A stretch of 64,000 bases of DNA from Lentzea albidocapillata subsp. violacea (GTDB taxonomy: Bacteria; Actinomycetota; Actinomycetes; Mycobacteriales; Pseudonocardiaceae), in assembly GCF_900100275.1 (NCBI RefSeq), contig NZ_FNET01000010.1:233577-297576 (forward strand). Direction: 5' to 3'. The stretch's first letter is position 1. Each line of letters opens with the position of its first letter. The notes under the pieces were generated by a model that saw only the letters and a program-made list of their open reading frames with translations, had not been told where the DNA came from and made no database searches. Shown in pieces: positions 20,968 to 30,047 of this stretch. Made by a program: the position numbers and the translations under genes.

Positions 20968-23193
20968 GTGGCTGGTGAGGGGATGGCAGGCGTGCGCAAG
21001 CGTGCACTGATCGTGCGGGTGGCCGGCTGGAGTGCCGGCAACCCCTGGAAAGCGATCATCGGATGGATCCTGTTCGTGGTGCTGTGCGTCATGGCCGGCA
21101 GCTTCGCCGGCGGCAAGGACGCGACCAGCGCGGACTTCCGGGTCGGTGAGGCCGGCCGGATGGAGCAGATTGCCGACGACGGGGGTCTCGCGCCGGCCGC
21201 GATCGAGAAGGTGCTGATCACGGCACGGTCCGGGTCCCTGGACCGCGCTGCCGCCGACCGGGCGGCCGCGGACGTCAGCGCGCGGATGCGGGTGCTGCCC
21301 GAGGTGTCGTCCGTGGCCGAGCCGGTGGTCTCACCGAACGGTCAGGCGGTGATGGTCAAGGTCACCATGAAGGGCGACCAGCGGTACGCGAGCCAGTTCG
21401 TGGAGCCACTGCAGGCGCAGACGGCCGAGGTGCAGAAGGCGAATCCGGACCTGGTCGTCGAGGAGACCGGCAAGGGTTCGACCGGCAAGGGACTCTCGGA
21501 CCAGCGGTCGGCGGACCTCGCGCTGTCCGAGGGGATCACGCTGCCGATCACGTTGCTGATCCTGTTCATCGTCTTCGGCTCGCTGCTCGCGGCCGGCGTG
21601 CCGGTGCTGCTCGCCATCACCTCGATCGCGGGTGCCAGCGGGTTGTACGGCCTCGCGTCCTACCTGTTCCCGGACGCGGGCGTGGGCAGCCAGGTGATCG
21701 TGATGATGGGGATGGCGGTCGGCGTCGACTACGCCCTGTTCTATCTCAAGCGAGAACGGGAGGAACGCGAGGCGTCCGGCGGCAGGATCAGCACGACGGC
21801 GGCCATCGAGCTCGCGGCGGCCACGTCCGGCCGGGCGATCGTGATGTCGGGCCTCGCCGTGATCCTCTCCACGGCGTGCCTGTTCCTGGCCGACGACGTG
21901 ATCTTCTCATCGCTGGCGGCCGGCACGATCATCGTCATCGCGGTGGCGGTGGTGAGCTCGCTGACCGTGTTGCCGGCGCTGCTCGCGAAGCTCGGCAACC
22001 GGGTCGACAAGCAGGTGCGGTTCCTGCGGCGGCGGTCCGACGCGGGTGCGCAGGGCCGGCTGTGGGAGAAGTTGCTGCGTCCGGCGATGCGCAAGCCCGG
22101 CCTGACGCTGCTGGTGTCGCTGCTGTTCATGCTGCTGCTGTCGCTGCCCGCGCTGGGGTTGAAGCTCGGCGTGCCCGGCAACGACACGTACTCGCGGAGC
22201 GTCCCGGCGCTGCAGGTCGCCGACCGCGTCTCGGAGGCGTTCCCGACCGAGCGGGCGAACAACGCGATCGCGGTGCGCTCGGCCTCGGCGTCGTCCGCCG
22301 ACATCCGCACGGCACTGGAAAGCCTGGCGGACAAGGCAAGCGCGGACCCGTTGTTCGCGGGCAACGACAATCCCGAGATCAAGCTCTCCGCGGACGGGCA
22401 CACGGGCACGCTCGACCTCGGCACGCCGAACAAGGTCAGCTCGCCGGAGGCGGCCCAGGCACTGGACCGGCTGCGTGCCGACCTGGTGCCGCAGGCGTTC
22501 GCCGGGCTGCCGGGAGCCGAGTACGCGGTGTCCGGAGACGTCGCGCAGAACAGGGACTACGTCACGCACCAGAACGGGAAGCTTCCCCTGGTGCTGGGAT
22601 TCGTGCTGCTGGTGACGTTCCTGATGACCGCGATCGCGTTGCGTTCGCTGGTGATCGCCTTCATCGGCACGCTGCTCACCGTGCTGTCCGCGGCGGGTGC
22701 GTTCGGCGCGCTGGTGCTGGTGTTCCAGGGCACCTGGGCCGAAGGCCTGCTCGGGTTCTCGTCCGTCGGGTTCATCGGGTCGCGTGTGCCGCTGTTCCTG
22801 GTCGTGATCCTGTTCGGCCTGTCGATCGACTACCAGATCTTCGTGGTCAGCCGGATCAGGGAGGCGGTCCAGCAAGGTGCGTCCACGCGGGAGGCCGTCA
22901 CGCGGGGCATCGTCACGTCGGCGAGCGTCGTCACGAGCGCGGCCGTGGTCATGGTGTCGGTGTTCGTGGCCTTCATGTTCCTGCACCTGCTGGAGATGAA
23001 GCAGACGGGCTTCGCGCTCGCGGTCGGTGTGCTCCTGGACGCGGTGATCGTGCGGATCCTCATCCTGCCCGCGATCCTCGCCCTGCTCGGCCGATCGAGC
23101 TGGTGGCCGTCCCGTCCGTGGCCGTCGGTCACGAGCGGACCGCGGCCCTCCGGCGCGACGGACCAGACGGTGGTGAACCAGCCGATCCGGTGA
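20968..23193 (+). CDS. MMPL family transporter (RND superfamily exporter)
   Basis: About 741 residues. Two MMPL/RND repeats, each with a large extracytoplasmic loop after TM1 or TM7 and blocks of five helices. Proton-relay Asp motifs GVDYALFY in the first half and LSIDYQIF in the second are intact. MMPL proteins export lipids, lipopeptides and siderophores by proton motive force. GTG at 20968 is chosen because GGAGGG lies 11 nt upstream; ATG at 20983 is an alternative with poor spacing. The gene is divergent from the AsnO operon and has its own palindromic operator, so I infer export of the acylated product, derepressed on demand. Confidence 0.9.
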   Translation: MAGEGMAGVRKRALIVRVAGWSAGNPWKAIIGWILFVVLCVMAGSFAGGKDATSADFRVGEAGRMEQIADDGGLAPAAIEKVLITARSGSLDRAAADRAAADVSARMRVLPEVSSVAEPVVSPNGQAVMVKVTMKGDQRYASQFVEPLQAQTAEVQKANPDLVVEETGKGSTGKGLSDQRSADLALSEGITLPITLLILFIVFGSLLAAGVPVLLAITSIAGASGLYGLASYLFPDAGVGSQVIVMMGMAVGVDYALFYLKREREEREASGGRISTTAAIELAAATSGRAIVMSGLAVILSTACLFLADDVIFSSLAAGTIIVIAVAVVSSLTVLPALLAKLGNRVDKQVRFLRRRSDAGAQGRLWEKLLRPAMRKPGLTLLVSLLFMLLLSLPALGLKLGVPGNDTYSRSVPALQVADRVSEAFPTERANNAIAVRSASASSADIRTALESLADKASADPLFAGNDNPEIKLSADGHTGTLDLGTPNKVSSPEAAQALDRLRADLVPQAFAGLPGAEYAVSGDVAQNRDYVTHQNGKLPLVLGFVLLVTFLMTAIALRSLVIAFIGTLLTVLSAAGAFGALVLVFQGTWAEGLLGFSSVGFIGSRVPLFLVVILFGLSIDYQIFVVSRIREAVQQGASTREAVTRGIVTSASVVTSAAVVMVSVFVAFMFLHLLEMKQTGFALAVGVLLDAVIVRILILPAILALLGRSSWWPSRPWPSVTSGPRPSGATDQTVVNQPIR

Positions 23194-23218
23194 ACCAGGA
23201 ACGCCGGATCGGAAGCGA

Positions 23219-23258
23219 GCGGTGCCCCGGGGTCAACCCCCGATCCATGGGGCACCGC
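23219..23258 (+). terminator. Rho-independent-like terminator after the MMPL gene
   Basis: GCGGTGCCCC (23219-23228) pairs with GGGGCACCGC (23249-23258), a perfect 10-bp stem with a 20-nt loop, 26 bp after the MMPL stop. There is no U-tract, as is usual in actinobacteria. It separates the MMPL gene from the PKS operon. Confidence 0.7.
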
Positions 23259-23347
23259 GCCCGGCGCTTCCTACGGGTATAGGAATCGTATAAGCCCCGC
23301 TGACAAAGTTGGCCCCCGTCCGGCACATCGCACATCAGGGGGCTGCC

Positions 23348-23620
23348 ATGACCACCACCAACCAGACATCCAATGTGGACGAAGGCGTGCGCGAGAAGAT
23401 CAAGGCGATCGTCTGCGAGATCCTGGAGATCGAACCGGGTGAGATGACAGGCACGAGCCTGTTCAAGGAGGACCACGAGGCCGACTCCATGGGCGCCATC
23501 GAGATCCTCTCCTCCCTCGAGCGGGTCTTCGGCGTCGACATCGACCAGAGCGAGCTGGCCCGCATGGTCAACCTGGACGGTGTCGTCGCGGTGGTCCAGG
23601 AAGCGTCGGCGGCGAAGTGA
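23348..23620 (+). CDS. Acyl carrier protein of the type II polyene PKS
   Basis: 90-residue ACP with the phosphopantetheine site EADSMGAIEI (Ser47) and a downstream FGVDIDQSE helix. The ATG at 23348 is preceded by AGGGGGC. It is the first gene of a ten-gene forward operon with KS, CLF, KR and dehydratases, so it is the carrier on which the acyl chain is built and from which it is passed to the first NRPS C domain. Two GTATA words 11 bp apart lie 60-70 bp upstream, but no clear SARP triplet. Confidence 0.9.
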   Translation: MTTTNQTSNVDEGVREKIKAIVCEILEIEPGEMTGTSLFKEDHEADSMGAIEILSSLERVFGVDIDQSELARMVNLDGVVAVVQEASAAK

Positions 23621-23650
23621 CCCGCTCCAGATAACCGGGAGGGGGACACA

Positions 23651-24877
23651 ATGGACGACGCACGACGCAAGGTCGTGATCACCGGTCTCGGCATCGTCTC
23701 CAGCATCGGCATCGGCGCCAAGGAGTTCTCGGAGGGCCTGCGGTCCGGCCGCAGCGGCGTCAAGCCGATCACCTCGTTCGAGACCGAGGGGTACGCCCAC
23801 GCCAACGGCTGCGAGATCACCGACTTCACGGCCGGGGACTGGGTGGTGGGCACCGACCCCTCGACCATGGGCCGCACCAGCCAGTTCGCCGCCGCTGCCG
23901 CACGTATGGCGGTCGGCGACGCGGGGCTGCCGTTCGACGAGTTACGCGGCCGCCGCTGCCTTGTCTCCGTCGGCACGACCGACGGCGAGTCGCGGGACCT
24001 CGACCAGCTGGCCGTCGATCAGCTCCGTGACGGACCGGAGCACCTCGACGAGCTGCTCGCCCGCCGGTCGCCGGCTTCGCGCCTGGCCACCAGCATCGTG
24101 CGCGAGCTCGCGCTCACCGACGTCGAGCCGGTCACCATCCCGACGGCGTGCGCGGCCGGCAACTACGCGATCGGGCACGGCATCGACGCGATTCGCGCCG
24201 GTGACGCCGACGTGGTGCTGGCCGGTGGAGTGGACGCGTTGTGCCGCAAGACCTATGCCGGGTTCTACCGGCTCGGCGCGATGGCGCCCGAGGTGTGCCA
24301 GCCGTTCGACCGGCACCGCAAGGGCATCCTCGTCGGCGAGGGCGCCGGCATCCTGCTGATGGAGAGCCTGGAGTCGGCACTCGCCCGCGGCGCGCGCATC
24401 TACGCCGAGGTGCTCGGGTACGGCCTCAACTGCGACGCGCTCAGCCCGGTGCACCCGGACCAGAACACGCTCGCGCGATGCATGGAGCTGGCGCTGCACA
24501 ACGCCGGCGTGAAGCCCGAGGACATCGACTTCATCTCCGCGCACGGCACCGGTACCAGGGCCAACGACATGACCGAGGTCGGCGCCATCCGGCAGGCGTT
24601 CGCGGGTACCCCGCCGCCCACCGTGTCGATCAAGAGCATGCTCGGCCACGCGATGGGCGCGGCCAGCGCGCTCGGTGCGGCGGCGTGCGCGCTGGCGATC
24701 ACCGAGGGGTTCATCCCGCCGACGATCAACCATCGGGAGACCGACCCCGAGTGCGATGTGGACTGCGTTCCCAACGAGGTCCGCTACGCCGAGGTGAACG
24801 TGGTGCAGAACAACTCGCTCGCGTTCGGCGGGAACAACGCCGTTACCGTGCTCGGCCGGTGCGAAGCGGGTGGGTGA
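23651..24877 (+). CDS. Ketosynthase alpha subunit (KS) of the type II polyene PKS
   Basis: 408 residues, full-length FabF-like KS. Active-site Cys167 in TIPTACAAGN, His298 in SAHGTGT and Lys328/His333 in KSMLGHAMGAAS are all in place. It carries out decarboxylative Claisen condensations with malonyl-ACP. It pairs with the inactive KS-like partner at 26602. The presence of KR and two dehydratases and the lack of an enoyl reductase or aromatic cyclase point to a conjugated polyene product, as in ishigamide and in the cinnamoyl chains of skyllamycin and WS9326A. Confidence 0.93.
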   Translation: MDDARRKVVITGLGIVSSIGIGAKEFSEGLRSGRSGVKPITSFETEGYAHANGCEITDFTAGDWVVGTDPSTMGRTSQFAAAAARMAVGDAGLPFDELRGRRCLVSVGTTDGESRDLDQLAVDQLRDGPEHLDELLARRSPASRLATSIVRELALTDVEPVTIPTACAAGNYAIGHGIDAIRAGDADVVLAGGVDALCRKTYAGFYRLGAMAPEVCQPFDRHRKGILVGEGAGILLMESLESALARGARIYAEVLGYGLNCDALSPVHPDQNTLARCMELALHNAGVKPEDIDFISAHGTGTRANDMTEVGAIRQAFAGTPPPTVSIKSMLGHAMGAASALGAAACALAITEGFIPPTINHRETDPECDVDCVPNEVRYAEVNVVQNNSLAFGGNNAVTVLGRCEAGG

Positions 24878-25647
24878 TGGTTCCGCTGCTCCGCCGTCCG
24901 TCCACATCGGAGGGTGCGACGCGGGTGCTGCTGCTGCACGGACTCGGCTGCAAGACCACGGTCTGGGACTCGCTCGTGGACAGGATGCCGCCGACGGCCG
25001 AGCTGTGGGAGGTCGAGCTCCCGTGGCACGGCATCGACAGCGGTGACTGGAGCCATATCGGCGACCAGATCGAGCCGGTGGTGTGCGCGGTGGAGGCCCA
25101 GCCAGGATTCGACGCCGTCGTCGCGCACTCGTTCTCGGCGGCGCTGCTGCTGGAGGCGTACTGCACCGGCAAGCTCGCACCACGCCCCTCGGTCCTGGTG
25201 AGCGCGTTCTACCGGCCGCGCCCCAGGGACTTCACGTGGCACACGATCTCGCACTACCTCAACGACTTCCACCGGATCTTCGCCGAGGCGCTGCGCGTCG
25301 GCGAGGCGTCCAGGTACGCGGAACGGCAGCGGATGGCGCTGGCGGTCAGCATCCGGGACCAGGTAGGCCCGTATGGCTGGATGCGGTTCTTCGAGTCGTA
25401 CCTGCGGACACCGTTCCTCGACCTCTCCGGCGTCACCGCGCCCCAGCTCGTGCTGACCGGTGACTCCGACATCGCGGCCGATCCCTCCGACGGCCGGGCG
25501 CTGGCGGACGGCCTGCCCGACGGCAGGTTCGAGCTGATCGAGCAGTGCGGTCACTTCCCGATGCTGGAACAGCCAGAGTTCTTCGCCCGTGCCGTTTCCG
25601 ACTTCTTCGACGCGGCCATGCTGCCGACCACCCGAGCCAGGAGTTGA
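24877..25647 (+). CDS. Alpha/beta hydrolase, possible thioesterase of the PKS operon
   Basis: 256 residues. VLLLHGLGCKTTVWD forms the oxyanion region, VVAHSFSAALL supplies the nucleophile elbow (Ser, with Ala in place of the first Gly), and TGDSDI and EQCGHFP supply the acid and His. The start overlaps the KS stop (TGATG at 24875-24879). It is embedded between KS and the double-hotdog gene. An editing thioesterase or acyl-transfer role is inferred; a hydrolase for another ester or amide cannot be excluded. Confidence 0.78.
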   Translation: MVPLLRRPSTSEGATRVLLLHGLGCKTTVWDSLVDRMPPTAELWEVELPWHGIDSGDWSHIGDQIEPVVCAVEAQPGFDAVVAHSFSAALLLEAYCTGKLAPRPSVLVSAFYRPRPRDFTWHTISHYLNDFHRIFAEALRVGEASRYAERQRMALAVSIRDQVGPYGWMRFFESYLRTPFLDLSGVTAPQLVLTGDSDIAADPSDGRALADGLPDGRFELIEQCGHFPMLEQPEFFARAVSDFFDAAMLPTTRARS

Positions 25648-25648
25648 C

Positions 25649-26605
25649 GTGACTTCCACCCGAAACGCTCCCGCCGGCACGCTGCCGCGGGACGACTCGA
25701 CCCGCGTGGTGCTGAGGCCCCGCTACGAGGGTTCCAACATCTGCACGTGGATCGGCTTCAAACACGTCAACTACCTCGTGGAGGAGGCCGTTCTCGACCA
25801 CCTGCGGCAGCGCGGGTTCCCGGCCGGCGAGCTCTACGAGCGGTACGGGATCTGCACCGACATCACCGAGATCGACACCAGGATGTGGACGGCGTACCAC
25901 ATCGACGACGTCGCGGTCGCCACCGTCCGCCAGGCCGAAGGCCCCGGCCAGGAGCTGCGGTTCGTCGTGGAGATGATCGCCGACCGGGGCAAGCCGGTGA
26001 GGACGGTGACCGCCAAGGTCGGCGTGACGCTGCGGAAGGACGTGCGCGGCTTTCCCGCCGAGCCGGTGCCCGCCGAGCTGGCCGCACTGGTCGTGGATCG
26101 CATCGGCACCCCGCAGGAGCCCGTGGCGGCGAGCGGTGACGACGTGATCGCGCAACTCACCGAGAACCGCAACGCGTTCGGCTGGTCGTGGCGGGTGCCC
26201 TACCCGTACTGCCACTTCACCGAGCGCCTGCAGATGTCGGGCTACCTGCGGCTGATGGAGGAGGCGGTCGACCTCTTCCTCGCCGACCGCGGTGTCTCCA
26301 TCCACACCCTGCTGAGCGAGCAGAACTGGATACCGGTCGTGCCGAGCTCCAGCATCACGATGCTGGACGAGGTCGGCATGGAGGAGGAGATCCACACGGT
26401 CTTCACCGTGGAGAACGTGTTCAAGCGGCTGACCTACACCGCCAGGATGGACTGCTACGTGCGCCGCGACGGCGTGCTGCGCAAGACCGCCACCGGCACG
26501 ATCACCCACGGTTACGCGGTGATCGAGAACCGGCGGGACTGGAGCCAGGTCGACTTCGACGACAGGCTGCACGGCGCGTTGCTCGGTGACGGAGCGACAT
26601 CATGA
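25649..26605 (+). CDS. Double-hotdog thioesterase/dehydratase-like protein
   Basis: 318 residues from GTG 25649 (GGAG 5 nt upstream). Two hotdog-like halves are visible: residues about 25-135 (NYLVEEAVLDHL, then TRMWTAYHIDDVAVATVR, VTAKVGVTLRK) and about 185-300 (MEEAVDLFLADRGVS, then LDEVGMEEEIHTVFTVENVFKRLTYTARMDCYV). This resembles acyl-ACP thioesterase or 4-HBT-type folds. No FabZ GHFPG motif is present. Overlaps the CLF start by ATGA. Possible role: release or off-loading of the polyenoyl chain, or proofreading. I do not recognise an assigned function. Confidence 0.7.
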   Translation: MTSTRNAPAGTLPRDDSTRVVLRPRYEGSNICTWIGFKHVNYLVEEAVLDHLRQRGFPAGELYERYGICTDITEIDTRMWTAYHIDDVAVATVRQAEGPGQELRFVVEMIADRGKPVRTVTAKVGVTLRKDVRGFPAEPVPAELAALVVDRIGTPQEPVAASGDDVIAQLTENRNAFGWSWRVPYPYCHFTERLQMSGYLRLMEEAVDLFLADRGVSIHTLLSEQNWIPVVPSSSITMLDEVGMEEEIHTVFTVENVFKRLTYTARMDCYVRRDGVLRKTATGTITHGYAVIENRRDWSQVDFDDRLHGALLGDGATS

Positions 26606-27738
26606 CGGCCCAGGCCGCGCTCGCCGACCGCGACGGGACGCGCACCGCGGAACTGGTGCTGTCCAAGTGGTTCGTCGTGTCGCCGTACGGCGTGGGCAAC
26701 GACCCGTTCGCCGACGGTGTCCTGTCCGGCCGCAGCGCGATCTCCGGTGTGGACAGGTCGCAGTTCGACGTGCCCTACGAGCTGGTGGGCCTGGTACCCG
26801 ACTTCAGCGCCGCGAAGTACCTGGGCAACAAGGGAACGCGCCTGATGGACCGGCTCACCGCACTCGCGGTGACCGCGGCGGGCGGCCTGGTCGACCAGTG
26901 CCGCGAGGACCTCGTCGCCGACCCGGAACGAGCCGCGCTCGTGCTCGGCACCGGGTGGGCCAGCGTCCAGTCCATCATGGACACCACGCGTGACTCGCTC
27001 ACCGGGGACAAGCCGTACCACGTCGACCCCGCCAAGTTCCCCAACACGGTGATGAACAAGGCAGCGGGCCAGAGCGCGATCTGGCACACCATCAAGGGGC
27101 CGAACACCACCATCTCCGGTGACTGGCTCACCGCACTGCTGACGCTGAGCTATGCGGCCAGGCTCGTGCGCGGTGGTCACTGCGACCGCGCGCTGTGCGG
27201 TGTGGCGGAGGAGTACTCGGCGCAGCGGGCATGGCTGGAGTGGCACGCGGGCAGGGCGGGCGGCGACGGCATGTCCGCGCTCGGCGAGGGCAGCGCGTTC
27301 TTCCTGCTGGAGTCCGCGGCCGACGCGGAACGGTCGGGCCGCACGCCTTTGGTCAGGCTGCTCGCCACCCGATTCACGGCGTTCGGCGCCCACGGTGACG
27401 CCGGTGCCGCGCTGCGGGACTGCGTCCGCGCCGCGTTGCGGCAGGCCGGGGTCGGTCCGGAGCAGGTGCGCGTGGTCGCACCCGCGAGCGCGGGCGCGGC
27501 CCCGGTGGAGAACGACGTGCTGACCGAGGAGTTCGGGGCGTCGGCACCGGAGTGGATCCGGAGCCGGCACCTGATCGGTGACGCGTCGGCGGCCTCGGCC
27601 GGGTTCCAGATCGCCGCCGTGCTGGCGGCGGCCGGGCGCAGGCCGCTCGGCCGCGACGAGGCGGCGGTGGTCACCACGATCGGTCGTGACGGCATGACCG
27701 GTTGCCTGGTGCTCGGTGGCTGCGGAGGTTCGTCGTGA
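26602..27738 (+). CDS. Chain length factor (KS beta) of the type II polyene PKS
   Basis: 378 residues with a thiolase/KS fold but no catalytic residues. At the position of the KS Cys is Trp175 (in NTTISGDWLTAL). The SAHGTGT His region reads PASAGAAP and the KSMLGH region reads SRHLIGD. It would form the KS-CLF heterodimer with 23651-24877 and set chain length. The loss of all three catalytic positions argues that it is a structural partner and not a second active KS. ATGA overlap with the upstream gene and GTGA overlap with the downstream one indicate tight coupling. Confidence 0.88.
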   Translation: MTAQAALADRDGTRTAELVLSKWFVVSPYGVGNDPFADGVLSGRSAISGVDRSQFDVPYELVGLVPDFSAAKYLGNKGTRLMDRLTALAVTAAGGLVDQCREDLVADPERAALVLGTGWASVQSIMDTTRDSLTGDKPYHVDPAKFPNTVMNKAAGQSAIWHTIKGPNTTISGDWLTALLTLSYAARLVRGGHCDRALCGVAEEYSAQRAWLEWHAGRAGGDGMSALGEGSAFFLLESAADAERSGRTPLVRLLATRFTAFGAHGDAGAALRDCVRAALRQAGVGPEQVRVVAPASAGAAPVENDVLTEEFGASAPEWIRSRHLIGDASAASAGFQIAAVLAAAGRRPLGRDEAAVVTTIGRDGMTGCLVLGGCGGSS

Positions 27739-28091
27739 ACGGGTGGGACGTCCGGGTCGTGGGAGCGGACGGCCCGGTGGTGCGCGCGGCGGTCGACATC
27801 GATCCCGCCCACCCCGTGCTGGAGGGGCACTACCCCGGCTTTCCGATCCTGCCCGGCCTCTACCTGGTCGAGTACGTCCACTCGCTGGTCAGGGCTACCA
27901 GGGGCGTGCGTCGTCCGGTGGCGCTGGAGCGGGTCCGGTTCGCGGCACCGGTCTACGGCGGCGACACCGTGGACCTCGCCGCCGAACTGTCCGAAAAGGA
28001 CGGCGTGCTGCGCTGCGCCGCCACGGCGTCGGTGGGGGAGCGGACCGTCGCCCAGATCCGGCTGCGCTATGCCACGGGAGGTGTGCGATGA
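27735..28091 (+). CDS. Hotdog 3-hydroxyacyl-ACP dehydratase, first subunit
   Basis: 118 residues from GTG 27735. A FabZ-like active-site segment GHYPGFPILPG (His32) followed by LVEYVH (Glu46) is intact. The family dehydrates 3-hydroxyacyl-ACP to enoyl-ACP in the cytosol. It overlaps the CLF and the second dehydratase-like gene by four bases each. In polyene type II systems paired dehydratase genes of this kind form heteromers; since only this subunit has a full catalytic pair, I infer it is the active partner. Confidence 0.85.
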   Translation: MNGWDVRVVGADGPVVRAAVDIDPAHPVLEGHYPGFPILPGLYLVEYVHSLVRATRGVRRPVALERVRFAAPVYGGDTVDLAAELSEKDGVLRCAATASVGERTVAQIRLRYATGGVR

Positions 28092-28585
28092 ACGGCGTCG
28101 CACGGATCAAACGGCTTATTCCGCACCGCTACCCGATCCTCCTGGTGGACCGGGTATCCGCGGTGGAGGTCGGCCGGACGTTGGTGGCGCACAAGGCGGT
28201 GACCGTCGCCGAACCCTGCTACCGGCACCTCGGCGACGACGCCGCCGAGGAGGACTACGCCTACCCGATCAGCCTGCTGCTGGAGTCGTGGGCGCAGGCC
28301 GCGGTGCTGCTCATCTGCTGGGAGCAGCCCAACCCCGACGTGCTGGCCGGCAAGGTCGAGCTGGCCGCGGGCATCAAGGGCGTCGAGCTCGGTGGGCCGG
28401 TGTTCCCCGGTGACGTGCTGGAGCACCGCGCGGAGATCCACCGCCTGGTCGACGACGCCGCTGTGGTCGGCGGCGCCTCCTACGTCGGCGGGCGCAAGGT
28501 GCTGGAGGTGGCACAGTTCACCGCGGCGCTGCGGGACTCCAGCGTGCTGGTGCGCGACAAGCCCCTGACGGGAGCACCGCGGTGA
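28088..28585 (+). CDS. Hotdog dehydratase-like protein, second subunit
   Basis: 165 residues. The N-terminal [13 protein letters not shown] is the FabZ hallmark and [12 protein letters not shown] keeps the Glu66 helix. The GHFPGxPxxPG active-site turn is replaced by [14 protein letters not shown], so the canonical His is displaced or lost (His47 is the only candidate). Four-base overlaps on both sides. Likely a partner of the 27735 gene in the dehydratase complex; independent activity is doubtful. Confidence 0.82.
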   Translation: MNGVARIKRLIPHRYPILLVDRVSAVEVGRTLVAHKAVTVAEPCYRHLGDDAAEEDYAYPISLLLESWAQAAVLLICWEQPNPDVLAGKVELAAGIKGVELGGPVFPGDVLEHRAEIHRLVDDAAVVGGASYVGGRKVLEVAQFTAALRDSSVLVRDKPLTGAPR

Positions 28586-29322
28586 CCGCGCGCCGGGTCG
28601 CGCTGGTGACCGGTGGCTCGCGGGGGATCGGACGCGCAGTCGTGACGCGCCTGGCCGAGGACGGCTGGGACGTCGCGTTCTGCTATCGCTCCAACGATTC
28701 CGCGGCGGAGCTCGTCGCGAAGGAAGCGGCCGGGTCGGGCGCCTCGGTGCTGGCCCGGCAGGTGGATGTGGCCGAGTACGCGGAGAGCAAACGGTTCGTG
28801 CGCGACACCGAAGCCGAGCTCGGCCCGATCCACGCCGTGGTCACCTGCGCCGGGATCGTGAAGGACAACCCGCTGGTGCTGATGTCCGAAAAGGACTGGA
28901 ACTCGGTGCTGCGGGTGAACCTCGACGGCGTGTTCAACGTGTGCTCGGCCGCGATCTTCGCGATGGTCAAGCGCCGCGCCGGCACCGTGGTCACGATGTC
29001 CTCGGTGGCCGGCGTGCACGGCAACGGCACGCAGACCAACTACTCGGCCTCGAAGGCCGGGATCATCGGGTTCACCAAGGCACTCGCCAAGGAGTCCGGC
29101 CCGCGCGGCATCCGTGCCAACGTGGTCGCGCCGGGGTTCGTCGAGACCGACATGACCGCCGGGTTGCCCGCCAGGGCGACCGAAGGGCTCGCCGGGCGCA
29201 TCCCGCTCGGCCGGTTCGGCAGGCCGGAGGAGGTAGCGGACCTGGTGTCGTTCCTCGTGTCGGACCGCGCCTCCTACATCACCGGCCAGGTGTTCGGCGT
29301 CGACGGCGGCCTGGTGATCTGA
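28582..29322 (+). CDS. 3-oxoacyl-ACP reductase (KR), FabG-like
   Basis: 246-residue short-chain dehydrogenase. NADP-binding TGGSRGIGR at 11-19, NAG-type CAGIVKDN, catalytic Ser-Tyr-Lys in [22 protein letters not shown], and the FabG-like C-terminus [14 protein letters not shown]. It reduces 3-ketoacyl-ACP before dehydration. The GTG start overlaps the previous stop (GTGA), so it belongs to the PKS operon and serves the dedicated ACP. Confidence 0.92.
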   Translation: MTARRVALVTGGSRGIGRAVVTRLAEDGWDVAFCYRSNDSAAELVAKEAAGSGASVLARQVDVAEYAESKRFVRDTEAELGPIHAVVTCAGIVKDNPLVLMSEKDWNSVLRVNLDGVFNVCSAAIFAMVKRRAGTVVTMSSVAGVHGNGTQTNYSASKAGIIGFTKALAKESGPRGIRANVVAPGFVETDMTAGLPARATEGLAGRIPLGRFGRPEEVADLVSFLVSDRASYITGQVFGVDGGLVI

Positions 29323-29342
29323 CGCCACCGGAGGGGATTGGC

Positions 29343-30047
29343 ATGAGCAGGAAAACGCCCAGGTTCTACTTCTCGTTGCGCAGCCCGTACTCGTGGCTCG
29401 CGTATCGGGAGCTGATGAGCCGGTTCCGCGACGTCGCGGAGTCGATCGAGTGGCGGCCGTACTACGAGCCGGACGAGCGCAGTGCCGGGCTCATCCGTGC
29501 CCAGGGGGCCGAGTTGCCGTACGCGGAAATGACGCGCGCCAAGCACTTCTACATCTTGCAGGACGTGGCGCGGCTGGCGAGGGAACGCGGCATCGAGGTC
29601 ACCTGGCCGGTGGACAGGGATCCGGTGTGGGAGGTGCCGCACCTCGGGTACCTGTACGCGCGGCGGCACGGCAAGGGCCTCGGCTACATCGATGCGGTCT
29701 ACCGGGCTCGGTGGGAGCAGGGCCGCGACATCTGCGACCGCGCCACCATCGCCGAGATCGGTGCGCTGCTGGAGCTCGACTCGGTCGCCGTCGCCAACGC
29801 CGCCGACGACGACGAACTGCGCGGCGAGGGTGCGGTCTCGATGGCGGAGGCCTTCCGGCACGGCGCGTTCGGTGTGCCGTTCTTCGTGCAGGGGTTCACC
29901 CGGTTCTGGGGTCTCGACCGGCTGGAGGCGTTCGCCGGCCACGTCCGGGCGAGGCAGGCCCCTGCGCAGGCGGAGCCCGAGGTCGTGACGGCGGCCGTCG
30001 GGATGGGCCGTGGCCCTGACGACGGGCACGCGGGCGGCTGCGGATGA
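29343..30047 (+). CDS. DsbA-fold isomerase (HCCA isomerase-like), putative polyene cis/trans isomerase
   Basis: 234 residues from the ATG at 29343 (GGAGGGG upstream). FYFSLRSPYSWLAY at the N-terminus and GVPFFV late in the chain are typical of the DsbA/2-hydroxychromene-2-carboxylate isomerase family; Ser14 stands where thioredoxin-like proteins have CxxC. Genes of this family occur in skyllamycin-, WS9326A- and youssoufene-type loci, where isomerisation of a polyenoyl-ACP is thought to allow ring closure to the benzene ring of a cinnamoyl chain. By analogy I infer cyclised cinnamoyl rather than linear polyene, but this is not proven by sequence. Confidence 0.82.
   Translation: MSRKTPRFYFSLRSPYSWLAYRELMSRFRDVAESIEWRPYYEPDERSAGLIRAQGAELPYAEMTRAKHFYILQDVARLARERGIEVTWPVDRDPVWEVPHLGYLYARRHGKGLGYIDAVYRARWEQGRDICDRATIAEIGALLELDSVAVANAADDDELRGEGAVSMAEAFRHGAFGVPFFVQGFTRFWGLDRLEAFAGHVRARQAPAQAEPEVVTAAVGMGRGPDDGHAGGCG

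Noticed and set aside
23277..23292. Two GTATA words 11 bp apart before the ACP gene, possibly another SARP box
   Set aside because: Only two copies, a different word, and no -10-like hexamer at the distance seen in the other four promoters.
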